Of a stretch of DNA of 64,000 nucleotides, positions 30,574 to 39,682 are shown in pieces; the first letter of the stretch is position 1; each line of letters opens with the position of its first letter. This stretch comes from Sinorhizobium terangae. GTDB lineage: Bacteria > Pseudomonadota > Alphaproteobacteria > Rhizobiales > Rhizobiaceae. The translations under genes were made by a program, and so were the position numbers. The stretch lies in NCBI RefSeq assembly GCF_029714365.1, contig NZ_CP121659.1, forward strand, positions 1,116,001-1,180,000, written 5' to 3'. Under the pieces are notes generated by a model that ran no database searches, was not told where the DNA came from, and saw only the letters and a list, made by a program, of their open reading frames with translations.

Positions 30574-31727
30574 CGGACAAGGCAATGGCAATGGAGCCGA
30601 CAGGAGATGCGAACGATCTTTCCATGGCGGTGCTGAACGCGATCCAGAACCCCGTCATCCTGGTCGATGAAAGCGGCCTTGTGGCCTTTGCCAATTGGGA
30701 GGCCGAGTCCTTCTTCGGCGCTAGCGCCAATCACCTCGCCCGCCACAATATCAGCGCCTTCATTCCATTCGGCAGTCCGCTCCTGACTCTGATCGACCAG
30801 GTCCGCGAGCGACGGGCGCCCGTAAACGAATACCGGGTCGATCTGAGTTCGCCGCGCCTCGGCGCCGACAAGCTCGTCGACCTCTATGTCGCGCCGGTTC
30901 TTTCGACGCCAGGATCTGTGGTCATCGTCTTCCAGGAGCGCTCGATGGCCGACAAGATCGATCGGCAATTGACGCACCGAGGCGCTGCGCGATCAGTGAC
31001 TGGTCTCGCCTCGATGTTGGCCCACGAGATCAAGAACCCGCTCTCCGGCATTCGCGGTGCCGCGCAGCTTCTCGAGACGTCCGTCAATGACGAGGACCGG
31101 GCGCTGACGCGGCTGATCTGCGACGAGACGGACCGCATCGTATCGCTCGTCGATCGTATGGAGGTCTTCTCTGACGAGCGGCCTGTTGATCGCGTTCCGC
31201 TCAATATCCATTCCGTGCTTGATCACGTGAAGGCGATCGCCAAGGCCGGCTTTGCCCGCGGGATCAAGATTTCGGAGAACTACGATCCGTCGCTGCCACC
31301 AGTTTATGCCAATCGCGACCAGCTTGTTCAGGTGTTCCTCAATCTGATCAAGAATGCCGCCGAGGCGATCGGCGATCGTGCGGATGGCGAGATCATCCTG
31401 ACGACGGCCTATCGCCCCGGCATTCGCCTTTCGGTTGCCGGCACCCGCGAAAAGATCTCGTTGCCGCTGGAGTTCTGCGTGCACGACAATGGACCGGGCG
31501 TGCCCACGGATCTGCTGCCGCATCTTTTTGACCCCTTCATCACCACGAAGACCAACGGCTCGGGCCTCGGCCTGGCGCTCGTCGCCAAGATCATCGGCGG
31601 CCACGGCGGCATCGTCGAGTGCGACAGCCAGCACAACCGCACCACCTTCCGCGTTCTGATGCCGGCGTCCAAGGGACTGGCGGCCGATGATGACGAAATT
31701 CCGATGACAAAAGGAAACATTGCATGA
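30570..31727 (+). CDS. ntrB: Nitrogen regulation histidine kinase NtrB
   Basis: The cytoplasmic kinase/phosphatase that, under PII protein control, sets NtrC phosphorylation. The 385-residue protein has an N-terminal PAS domain (about 17-125), the H-box [12 protein letters not shown] with H152, the N-box [11 protein letters not shown], and G-boxes DNGPGVP and GSGLGLALV. No membrane segment. Both ends overlap neighbours by ATGA (dusB upstream, ntrC downstream), indicating tight translational coupling. Confidence 0.96.
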   Translation: MTDKAMAMEPTGDANDLSMAVLNAIQNPVILVDESGLVAFANWEAESFFGASANHLARHNISAFIPFGSPLLTLIDQVRERRAPVNEYRVDLSSPRLGADKLVDLYVAPVLSTPGSVVIVFQERSMADKIDRQLTHRGAARSVTGLASMLAHEIKNPLSGIRGAAQLLETSVNDEDRALTRLICDETDRIVSLVDRMEVFSDERPVDRVPLNIHSVLDHVKAIAKAGFARGIKISENYDPSLPPVYANRDQLVQVFLNLIKNAAEAIGDRADGEIILTTAYRPGIRLSVAGTREKISLPLEFCVHDNGPGVPTDLLPHLFDPFITTKTNGSGLGLALVAKIIGGHGGIVECDSQHNRTTFRVLMPASKGLAADDDEIPMTKGNIA

Positions 31728-33178
31728 CGGCAGCTACGATCCTCGTCGCGGATGACGACGCCGCCATCCGCACCGTGCTCAACCAGGCCTTGAGCCGCGC
31801 CGGCTATGATGTGCGCATCACCTCCAATGCGGCGACGCTGTGGCGCTGGATTGCTGCCGGCGACGGCGATCTGGTCGTAACTGACGTCGTCATGCCGGAC
31901 GAGAACGCCTTCGATCTCCTGCCGCGGATCAAAAAGGCGAGGCCGGATCTGCCCGTGCTCGTGATGAGCGCGCAGAACACGTTCATGACGGCTATCAAGG
32001 CGTCCGAAAAGGGAGCCTACGACTACCTGCCGAAGCCCTTCGATCTGACGGAAATGATCGGCATCATCGGCCGGGCGCTCGCCGAACCAAAGCGCCGTCC
32101 CTCCAGGATCGACGACGATTCACAGGACGGCATGCCGCTCGTCGGTCGCTCGGCCGCCATGCAGGAAATCTACCGCGTGCTCGCGCGGTTGATGCAGACC
32201 GACCTGACACTGATGATCACGGGGGAATCGGGAACCGGCAAGGAACTGGTCGCGCGAGCCTTGCACGACTATGGCAAGCGCAGGAATGGCCCCTTCGTCG
32301 CGATCAACATGGCGGCGATCCCGCGCGACCTTATCGAATCGGAGCTGTTCGGGCACGAGAAGGGCGCCTTTACCGGCGCCCAGACCCGCTCTACCGGCCG
32401 TTTCGAGCAGGCCGAAGGCGGGACGCTCTTCCTCGATGAAATCGGCGACATGCCGATGGACGCCCAGACCAGGCTGCTGCGCGTGTTGCAGCAGGGCGAA
32501 TACACAACGGTTGGCGGGCGAACGCCGATCCGTTCAGATGTGCGGATCGTCGCCGCGACGAACAAGGATCTGAAACAGTCGATCAATCAAGGGCTTTTCC
32601 GCGAAGACCTCTACTATCGCTTGAACGTCGTGCCGCTGCGCTTGCCGCCGCTGAGAGACAGAGCGGAGGATATCCCGGATCTTGTCCGCCATTTCGTTCA
32701 GCAGGCCGAAAAGGAAGGGTTGGATGTCAAGCGTTTCGACCAGGAAGCGCTGGAACTGATGAAGACGCATCCGTGGCCCGGCAATGTGCGAGAGCTCGAA
32801 AATCTCGTGCGGAGGCTGACGGCGCTCTATCCACAGGATGTGATCACCAAGGAGATCATCGAGAACGAGTTGCGTTCCGAGATTCCTGACAGCCCGATCG
32901 AGAAGTCGGCGACCCGTTCGGGGTCGATGTCGATCTCCCAGGCGGTCGAGGAGAATATGAGGCAGTATTTTGCCAGTTTCGGCGATGCCCTGCCGCCGTC
33001 AGGCCTCTATGACCGGGTGCTCGCGGAGATGGAATATCCATTGATCCTCGCAGCCCTGACGGCGACCCGCGGCAACCAGATCAAGGCCGCCGACCTCCTC
33101 GGCCTCAACCGAAACACGCTGCGCAAGAAGATTCGCGAACTTGGGGTCTCCGTCTACCGCAGCTCACGCAGTGCTTGA
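31724..33178 (+). CDS. ntrC: Nitrogen regulation response regulator NtrC
   Basis: The sigma-54 activator of nitrogen-scavenging genes. The 484-residue protein has a receiver domain with D54 ([10 protein letters not shown]), an AAA+ domain with Walker A GESGTGKE (167-174), the sigma-54 contact motif GAFTGA (214-219) and Walker [13 protein letters not shown] Fis-type helix-turn-helix lies at the end (about 440-478, [20 protein letters not shown]). It follows ntrB with an ATGA overlap and is 205 bases before ntrY. Confidence 0.97.
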   Translation: MTAATILVADDDAAIRTVLNQALSRAGYDVRITSNAATLWRWIAAGDGDLVVTDVVMPDENAFDLLPRIKKARPDLPVLVMSAQNTFMTAIKASEKGAYDYLPKPFDLTEMIGIIGRALAEPKRRPSRIDDDSQDGMPLVGRSAAMQEIYRVLARLMQTDLTLMITGESGTGKELVARALHDYGKRRNGPFVAINMAAIPRDLIESELFGHEKGAFTGAQTRSTGRFEQAEGGTLFLDEIGDMPMDAQTRLLRVLQQGEYTTVGGRTPIRSDVRIVAATNKDLKQSINQGLFREDLYYRLNVVPLRLPPLRDRAEDIPDLVRHFVQQAEKEGLDVKRFDQEALELMKTHPWPGNVRELENLVRRLTALYPQDVITKEIIENELRSEIPDSPIEKSATRSGSMSISQAVEENMRQYFASFGDALPPSGLYDRVLAEMEYPLILAALTATRGNQIKAADLLGLNRNTLRKKIRELGVSVYRSSRSA

Positions 33179-33184
33179 CTGAGA

Positions 33185-33199
33185 TGCAACACCGTTGCA
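33185..33199. promoter_or_regulatory. TGCAAC-ACC-GTTGCA palindrome before ntrY
   Basis: A perfect 6-bp inverted repeat with a 3-base centre lies 6 bases after the ntrC stop. The ends (TGCA...TGCA) recall NtrC sites, but these have a centre two bases longer. It may be an operator for ntrY or simply an RNA hairpin. Confidence 0.3.
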
Positions 33200-33383
33200 T
33201 TTTCGCCACAATGCGTTGCTTGAACGTCCGATAGTCGATTCGTTGCGTCGTCATTGGAGACGACCCAACCGATCGAGGCACGCCGATGCTGTTTGGGGTT
33301 GGGCGTTACGGTCAGTTTCTTTGACCCGCTAAAGTTCGCGTTTGCCGGCGCCGTCGGGCGCCGGTTTGGGGGAAGCGTTTTAC

Positions 33384-35657
33384 ATGGTGGACGGAATGGC
33401 CCTGCCATTGGGCACAGAGGACAGGGTCGCAACTGTCCAGGATCGGCGGGCGTCCTTCGCGCTGCCCGGATTGATGCTCGCCACCGGCGCGCTGATCTGT
33501 GCCACCTTGTCGCTGCTCGTTCTTCTCGGCCTGACACCCATTCGGCCGGAACGAAACATCGTCATTGCCTGCGCGGGCGTCAACGGCGTCTTCGTTGTCG
33601 GTCTGATCTACCTGATCGCGCGAGAAATCCTCAGACTGCTGCGGGCGCGCAGCAAGGGAAGAGCGGCGGCACGGCTGCATGTGCGCATCGTCGCGCTATT
33701 TTCCATCGTCGCGATAACGCCGGCCATTCTGGTCGCAATCTTTGCCAGCATCACGCTTGATGTCGGGCTCGATCGCTGGTTCTCGCTGCGCACCCAGGCG
33801 ATTGTGCGCTCGTCGCTGAACGTTGCGCAGGCTTACGTCCTCGAGAATGCGAGCTACCTGCAAGGCCAGACAGTATCTATGGCCAACGACCTCGAGCGCA
33901 ACCGGCAGCTTTACAGCCTCGATCGCACCGGCTTCACCGAATTGATGACGCGGCAGGCGAGGGGGCGCGGCATGCTTGGTGCCTTCCTGGTGCGCGCTGA
34001 CGGTAGCGCCATCCTTCAAGCCAATATCTCGACGGAAAAGCCGCTGCCTGCCATTCCTGCCGATGCGCTCAAAAGCACGGTTTCCGGCCAGCCGACGCTT
34101 ATTCCTCCCGGCGTGACCAACCTCGTCGGCGCTGTCATTCCGCTCGACAATATACCGGGAACCTATCTCTACACGGTTCGCAACGTCGATCCCGAAGTGA
34201 TGCGTTCGATGCGGCTGATGGAGGAGAACACGGCCGAATACAAGGCCCTTGAAGCGGGGCGCACCTCGCTTCAGATCGCCTTCGGCGTGCTCTATATCGG
34301 CTTTGCCCTCATCGTTCTCTTGGCGGCGATCTGGACGGCGATAGCCGTTGCCGACCGTATCGTGCGGCCGATCCGGCAACTGATCGGCGCCGCAGACAGC
34401 GTTGCATCCGGCAACCTCGATGTGGTCGTTCCGGTGCGCGCCGTCGATGGCGACGTGGGCAACCTGTCGCGCACCTTCAACAAGATGGTCACCGAGATCC
34501 GCACGCAGCAGCAGCAGATCCTGGTAGCGAAGGACGAAGTGGACCAGCGCCGCCGCTTCATCGAGGCGGTGCTTTCCGGTGTCACCACGGCGGTTATCGG
34601 CGTCGGCAAGGATCGTCGCATCACGATTGCCAATCCTTCGTCGGAAGAGTTCCTGCGGAAGTCGGCGCCGGGACTGCTGGGCGCAAGCCTGAGCGAGGTC
34701 GCGCCGGAGATCGACGCGGTGCTGATCGAGGCGGAAAGCCGCTATCGCAACGATTACCGCAAGCAGATCAATATTATGCGCGGCGGGACCGAGCGCACGC
34801 TGAATGTCCAGGTGACGCGTGAGGAAGGCGACGAGTCGCATGGTTCCTACGTCATCACCATCGACGACATCACCGATCTGGTGATTGCGCAGCGGTCTAC
34901 CGCATGGGCCGACGTGGCCCGCCGCATCGCGCACGAGATCAAGAATCCGCTGACACCGATCCAGCTTTCGGCCGAACGTCTGCGGCGCCGTTACGGCAAG
35001 CAGATCGACCAGCAGGACCGGGCGGTATTCGACCAGTGCACGGATACCATCGTGCGCCAGGTGGAGGACATCGGCCGGATGGTCGACGAATTTTCCGCCT
35101 TTGCGCGGATGCCGAAGCCGACGAAGGAAAAATCCGATCTGCGATCGATCCTCAAGGATGCCGTCTTCCTTCGCGAGATGGGCAACAACCACATCACCTT
35201 CGTCCGCGACTTCGGCGACGAGCCGCTCGAAGGCCAGTTCGACGGCCGCATGCTCGGCCAGGCCTTCGGCAACATCGTCAAAAACGCGGTAGAGGCGATC
35301 GAGGCAGTCCCTGCCGGAACGTCGCGGGGGGCGCCGACCATCGTCGTCCGCTCCCGCCGCGAAGGCGCTTCCGGCCGCTTCGTTGTCGATGTGATCGACA
35401 ACGGCAAGGGGCTGCCGACAGAGAACCGGCACAGAATTCTGGAGCCATACATGACGATGCGCGAAAAGGGCACCGGTCTCGGTCTCGCAATCGTCAAGAA
35501 GATCATCGAGGACCATGGCGGACAATTGGAACTGCACGACGCACCGGTCGATTTCGACGGCGGCGTCGGGGCAATGATCCGCGTGATCCTGCCGCCTGCC
35601 GGCGAAACCGGGGGCGAAGGTACTGTAAAGGACAAGGGTAATACCAATGGCGGCTGA
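33384..35657 (+). CDS. ntrY: Membrane sensor histidine kinase NtrY
   Basis: The partner of NtrX. The 757-residue protein has N-terminal membrane helices (about 30-55, 60-85 and 105-130), an extracytoplasmic stretch, a further helix near 300-325, a HAMP domain, a PAS domain (about 395-500), the H-box [15 protein letters not shown] with H517, and an ATPase domain ending with KGTGLGLAIVKKIIEDHGG. The ATG at 33384 follows GGGGGAAG. Its end overlaps ntrX by 11 bases. In alphaproteobacteria NtrYX has been linked to nitrogen metabolism, redox and envelope control; the signal here cannot be read. Confidence 0.95.
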   Translation: MVDGMALPLGTEDRVATVQDRRASFALPGLMLATGALICATLSLLVLLGLTPIRPERNIVIACAGVNGVFVVGLIYLIAREILRLLRARSKGRAAARLHVRIVALFSIVAITPAILVAIFASITLDVGLDRWFSLRTQAIVRSSLNVAQAYVLENASYLQGQTVSMANDLERNRQLYSLDRTGFTELMTRQARGRGMLGAFLVRADGSAILQANISTEKPLPAIPADALKSTVSGQPTLIPPGVTNLVGAVIPLDNIPGTYLYTVRNVDPEVMRSMRLMEENTAEYKALEAGRTSLQIAFGVLYIGFALIVLLAAIWTAIAVADRIVRPIRQLIGAADSVASGNLDVVVPVRAVDGDVGNLSRTFNKMVTEIRTQQQQILVAKDEVDQRRRFIEAVLSGVTTAVIGVGKDRRITIANPSSEEFLRKSAPGLLGASLSEVAPEIDAVLIEAESRYRNDYRKQINIMRGGTERTLNVQVTREEGDESHGSYVITIDDITDLVIAQRSTAWADVARRIAHEIKNPLTPIQLSAERLRRRYGKQIDQQDRAVFDQCTDTIVRQVEDIGRMVDEFSAFARMPKPTKEKSDLRSILKDAVFLREMGNNHITFVRDFGDEPLEGQFDGRMLGQAFGNIVKNAVEAIEAVPAGTSRGAPTIVVRSRREGASGRFVVDVIDNGKGLPTENRHRILEPYMTMREKGTGLGLAIVKKIIEDHGGQLELHDAPVDFDGGVGAMIRVILPPAGETGGEGTVKDKGNTNGG

Positions 35658-37011
35658 TATTCTGGTTGTGGACGATGAGGAGGATATCCGGGAGATCGTC
35701 TCGGGGATCCTGTCGGACGAAGGTCACGAGACCCGGACGGCTTTCGACAGCGACAGTGCGCTTGCGGCGATCAACGATCGCGTGCCGCGATTGGTCTTCC
35801 TGGACATCTGGATGCAGGGCAGTCGCCTCGACGGACTGGCGCTGCTCGACGAGATCAAGAGCCGCCATCCCGACCTGCCGGTGGTGATGATTTCCGGTCA
35901 CGGCAACATCGAAACGGCCGTTTCCGCCATCAAGCGCGGGGCTTACGATTTCATCGAAAAACCGTTCAAGGCCGACCGGCTGATCCTGATAGCCGAGCGG
36001 GCGCTGGAGAATTCCAAACTCAAGCGCGAAGTCTCGGAATTGAAGAAGAAGTCCGGCGATCCGGTAGAACTCATCGGAACATCCGTCGCCGTGTCGCAGT
36101 TGCGGCAGACGATCGAGAAGGTGGCGCCGACCAACAGCCGGATCATGATCCAGGGACCTTCGGGTTCCGGCAAGGAACTCGTGGCGCGCATGATCCACCG
36201 CAAGTCAACGCGTGCATCCGGACCGTTCGTTGCGCTGAACGCCGCGGCGATCACCCCGGATCGCATGGAAGTCGCGCTTTTCGGTACGGAAGGCACTCCC
36301 GGCCAGCCGCGCCGCACAGGCGCGCTCGAAGAAGCCCATGGCGGCATTCTTTATCTCGACGAAATCGGCGAGATGCCGCGGGAAACGCAAAACAAGATCC
36401 TGCGTGTGCTGGTCGACCAGCAGTTCGAGCGTGTCGGTGGTTCCAAGCGCGTCAAGGTGGATGTGCGCATCATCTCCTCGACCGCCTACAATCTCGAGAA
36501 CATGATTTCCGAGGGGCTTTTCCGCGAGGACCTGTTTCACCGGCTGGCGGTGATTCCGGTACGCGTTCCGGCCCTTGCCGAACGACGCGAGGACATTCCA
36601 TTCCTTGTGGATATGTTCATGCGCCAGGTGAGCGAGCAGGCCGGCATCCGCCCGCGCAAGATCGGCGAGGACGCGCTCGCCGTTCTTCAGGCGCATGATT
36701 GGCCGGGCAATATCCGCCAGTTGCGCAACAATATTGAGCGCCTGATGATCCTCGCCCGCAGCGATGGGCCAGATACGCCGATCACCGCCGACATGCTGCC
36801 GACCGAGGTCGGGGACACCCTGCCCAAGATTTCCGCACAGGGTGACCAGCACATCATGACCTTGCCGTTGCGCGAGGCCCGTGAAATGTTCGAGCGCGAT
36901 TATCTGATCGCTCAGATCAACCGATTCGGCGGAAACATCTCGCGCACGGCGGAGTTCGTCGGAATGGAACGTTCCGCGCTTCATCGCAAGCTGAAGTCGC
37001 TGGGCGTCTGA
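35647..37011 (+). CDS. ntrX: Response regulator NtrX, lacking GAFTGA
   Basis: A 454-residue NtrC-like regulator with a receiver (D53 in FLDIWMQG), an AAA+ domain (Walker A GPSGSGKE at 170-177, Walker B ILYLDEIGEM at 234-243) and a C-terminal Fis-type helix-turn-helix (FGGNISRTAEFVGMERSAL). Where NtrC has GAFTGA, this protein reads FGTEGTPGQPRRTGALEE (about 212-229), so the sigma-54 contact loop is missing. That agrees with reports that alphaproteobacterial NtrX acts without sigma-54. It overlaps ntrY and is followed by trkA after 57 bases. Confidence 0.95.
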   Translation: MAADILVVDDEEDIREIVSGILSDEGHETRTAFDSDSALAAINDRVPRLVFLDIWMQGSRLDGLALLDEIKSRHPDLPVVMISGHGNIETAVSAIKRGAYDFIEKPFKADRLILIAERALENSKLKREVSELKKKSGDPVELIGTSVAVSQLRQTIEKVAPTNSRIMIQGPSGSGKELVARMIHRKSTRASGPFVALNAAAITPDRMEVALFGTEGTPGQPRRTGALEEAHGGILYLDEIGEMPRETQNKILRVLVDQQFERVGGSKRVKVDVRIISSTAYNLENMISEGLFREDLFHRLAVIPVRVPALAERREDIPFLVDMFMRQVSEQAGIRPRKIGEDALAVLQAHDWPGNIRQLRNNIERLMILARSDGPDTPITADMLPTEVGDTLPKISAQGDQHIMTLPLREAREMFERDYLIAQINRFGGNISRTAEFVGMERSALHRKLKSLGV

Positions 37012-37068
37012 TCCGGGGGCGGCTCGCGGCGTGTTTGCCGCTGTAGCTTGTGGAATGAAGGAACGGCG

Positions 37069-38445
37069 ATGAAAGTGGTCATATGCGGCGCTGGACAGGT
37101 CGGCTACGGGATTGCCGAGCGCCTGTCACAGGAAAACAACGACGTCTCGGTGATCGATACGTCCGCCGCGCTGATCGCCCATATCACTGAAACGCTGGAT
37201 GTGCGCGGCTATGTCGGCCACGGCGCGCATCCGGATGTGTTGGCGAGAGCCGGTGCCGACCAGGCTGACATGATCATCGCTGTCACATTGTACGACGAGG
37301 TCAATATCGTGGCCTGCGAGGTAGCGCATGCGATCTTCAATGTGCCGACCAAGGTCGCCCGCATTCGCGCACAGAACTATCTCGCACCGGAATATTCGGA
37401 CCTCTTTTCCCGGGAGAATGTCCCGATCGACGTGACGATTTCGCCGGAAATCGAAGTGGGCCGTCTTGTTCTTCGGCGTATTTCCTTCCCGGGTGCCACC
37501 GATGTGGTCCGCTTCGCCGAGGATCGCATCGCCATGATCGCGATCGAGTGCATGGAAGACTGCCCCGTTGTGGACACTCCACTACAGCAGTTAAGCGAGC
37601 TTTTTCCGGATCTTCTGGCCACCGTTACGGGTATCTTCCGAAACGGAAAACTGATCGTTCCGCATTCCTCCGATCAATTGCAGACGGGCGATCTCGCCTA
37701 CGTCGTTTGCGACCGGGACCATGTCCGCCGCACGCTGGGGCTTTTCGGACACGAAGAGCAGGAGGCGCGGCGGATCATCATCATGGGCGGCGGCAATATC
37801 GGCTATTTCGTCGCGCGCATGATCGAGGAGCAGCAGCCCCGGATGCGTGTCAAGCTCATCGAGAATGATCGCGACCGGGCCGTGCAGCTGGCCGACAAGC
37901 TGAACAACACCGTCGTCCTGCATGGCTCGGCCATGGACCAGAGGATCCTGATGCAGGCGGACGTTCAGGATGCCGATCTCGTGGTCGCCCTCACCAATAA
38001 CGATCAGATCAACATTCTCGGCAGCATGATGGGCAAGCGGCTGGGCGCGAAGTCGACGCTGGTGCTGATCAACGAGCCGGCTTACCAGGATTTCGCCGGC
38101 ACGGCCGGTGTCGATGCGCATATCAACCCGCGAGCCGTCACCATCTCCCGCGTCCTGCAGCATGTCAGGAAAGGCCGCATCCGATCGGTCTACGCGGTGC
38201 AGAGTGGCCAGGCAGAAGTGATCGAGGCCGAAGCACTCGAGACCTCGCCGATGGTCGGCAAGGCCCTGCGCGAGCTCGAATTGCCGGAGGGGATCCGCAT
38301 TGGAGCGCTCTATCGCGACAGGACTTTCATTCGGCCTGACGGCAATACGAGGATAAAGGCGAAGGATCGCGTCGTGCTTTTTGCAGCCGCCGACGCGGTG
38401 CGTCATGTCGAACAGCTTTTCCGAGTCAGCATCCAATATTTCTGA
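37069..38445 (+). CDS. trkA: Trk potassium uptake regulatory protein TrkA
   Basis: The NAD-binding peripheral subunit of Trk-type potassium uptake. The 458-residue protein contains two RCK units: Rossmann 1 with VVICGAGQVGYGIAERL at the N-terminus, a TrkA_C domain, Rossmann 2 with IIIMGGGNIGYFVARM near 235, and a second TrkA_C domain. The ATG at 37069 follows AAGGAACGG. No TrkH/TrkG pore gene is in the window. The ntrX-trkA-dat-hfq order is the conserved rhizobial one. Confidence 0.94.
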   Translation: MKVVICGAGQVGYGIAERLSQENNDVSVIDTSAALIAHITETLDVRGYVGHGAHPDVLARAGADQADMIIAVTLYDEVNIVACEVAHAIFNVPTKVARIRAQNYLAPEYSDLFSRENVPIDVTISPEIEVGRLVLRRISFPGATDVVRFAEDRIAMIAIECMEDCPVVDTPLQQLSELFPDLLATVTGIFRNGKLIVPHSSDQLQTGDLAYVVCDRDHVRRTLGLFGHEEQEARRIIIMGGGNIGYFVARMIEEQQPRMRVKLIENDRDRAVQLADKLNNTVVLHGSAMDQRILMQADVQDADLVVALTNNDQINILGSMMGKRLGAKSTLVLINEPAYQDFAGTAGVDAHINPRAVTISRVLQHVRKGRIRSVYAVQSGQAEVIEAEALETSPMVGKALRELELPEGIRIGALYRDRTFIRPDGNTRIKAKDRVVLFAAADAVRHVEQLFRVSIQYF

Positions 38446-38458
38446 GGTCTCGCCCCAA

Positions 38459-39322
38459 ATGCCGCGAATTGCTTATGTCAACGGCGCCTACGTGCCGCAT
38501 TCCGAAGCCGCCATTCACGTCGAAGATCGCGGCTACCAGTTCGCGGACGGAGTCTACGAGGTTTGCGAGATCCGTCACGGCTTCATCGTGGACCTCAGTC
38601 GGCATTTGGATCGCCTGGACCGATCGCTCAGGGAATTGCGGATCGCCTGGCCGATGAGCCGAGCGGCGCTGATCCACGTCATTCGCGAGGTATCGCGCAG
38701 GAACCGGGTGCGCAACGGGCTTTTCTATCTGCAAGTGACGCGGGGCGTGGCACGGCGCGATCATGTCTTCCCGGCAAACGACACACCACCATCACTCGTC
38801 GTCACGGCCAAGCGGACGGATGCCACCGCAATCGCGAAGAAGAATGCGGACGGGATCGAGGCGATCACGGTGCCGGAAAATCGTTGGGATCGGGTCGACA
38901 TCAAGTCAGTCGGCCTTCTGCCGAACGTGCTTGCGCGCCAGAAGGCGAAGGAACTCGGAGCTCAGGAGGCAATTTTCGTCGATACCGACGGCCTCGTCAA
39001 AGAGGGAGCGGCGACCAATGTCTGGATCGTTGATGGCGACGGAACCCTGCGCACGCGTCCGGCGGAGCACGGCATCCTGCGCGGCATAACGCGCACGACG
39101 CTGATGGACGTGGCGAAGGCGCTTGGCCTGAAGATCGAGGAAAAGGCGTTTTCGGTGGAGGAGATGTACGCTGCGCGCGAAGTCTTCGTTACTGCCGCGA
39201 CGAGCATCTGTTTTCCGGTCGTTTCCGTCGACGGCAAGACGATCAGCAATGGTCATCCGGGAAGCATAGCACAGAATATTCGCGAGGCCTTTTTCGACAT
39301 TGCGGAAAAGACATTGATTTGA
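38459..39322 (+). CDS. dat: D-amino acid aminotransferase
   Basis: A 287-residue fold-type IV PLP aminotransferase. Visible marks are VEDRGYQFADGVYEVCEI near 20-37, the PLP lysine K149 in RVDIKSVGLLPNVLA, EGAATNVWIVDGDG and GILRGITRTTLMDVA. These fit D-alanine aminotransferase, though branched-chain aminotransferases share the fold and substrate is inferred from similarity. I prefer the ATG at 38459 (TGAGG 11 bases before); an ATG at 38405 would overlap trkA by 41 bases. Confidence 0.82.
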   Translation: MPRIAYVNGAYVPHSEAAIHVEDRGYQFADGVYEVCEIRHGFIVDLSRHLDRLDRSLRELRIAWPMSRAALIHVIREVSRRNRVRNGLFYLQVTRGVARRDHVFPANDTPPSLVVTAKRTDATAIAKKNADGIEAITVPENRWDRVDIKSVGLLPNVLARQKAKELGAQEAIFVDTDGLVKEGAATNVWIVDGDGTLRTRPAEHGILRGITRTTLMDVAKALGLKIEEKAFSVEEMYAAREVFVTAATSICFPVVSVDGKTISNGHPGSIAQNIREAFFDIAEKTLI

Positions 39323-39330
39323 TACCAAAC

Positions 39331-39358
39331 TTGATGGGGTGTCGGGGACGGATACTGT
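39331..39358 (+). promoter_or_regulatory. Candidate hfq promoter
   Basis: TTGATG (39331) and TACTGT (39353) are separated by 16 bases, a reasonable sigma-70 pair about 75 bases before hfq. It is inferred by eye only. Confidence 0.3.
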
Positions 39359-39433
39359 GACGCCTCAAAACGCAGAATCTGACAAAAATGCACCGGCGCC
39401 AAAAAGGCCGGCAAATAAGAAAGAAGCGGCGCG

Positions 39434-39676
39434 ATGGCGGAACGTTCTCAAAACTTGCAGGATCTCTTTCTCAATACGGTCCGCAAGCAAAAGATTTCAT
39501 TGACCATTTTCCTGATCAATGGCGTCAAATTGACAGGCGTGGTCACATCTTTTGACAATTTCTGTGTATTGCTGCGCCGTGACGGCCATTCTCAGCTCGT
39601 CTACAAGCACGCCATCTCGACAATCATGCCGGGTCAGCCGCTGCAGATGTTCGAGAACGAGGAAGCCGCATCCTGA
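39434..39676 (+). CDS. hfq: RNA chaperone Hfq
   Basis: Hfq is the hexameric Sm-like protein that binds small RNAs and mRNAs. The 80-residue protein is short and compact as in other alphaproteobacteria. It has the distal-face start [16 protein letters not shown], Sm1 with [16 protein letters not shown], and Sm2 with [10 protein letters not shown]. hflX begins 7 bases after the stop, so they are probably co-transcribed. Confidence 0.98.
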
Positions 39677-39682
39677 CGGAAC

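Noticed and set aside
33696..35537. Open frame of 613 codons on the minus strand across ntrY
   Set aside because: Antisense shadow of ntrY caused by high GC at third positions; no family resemblance and no ribosome site.
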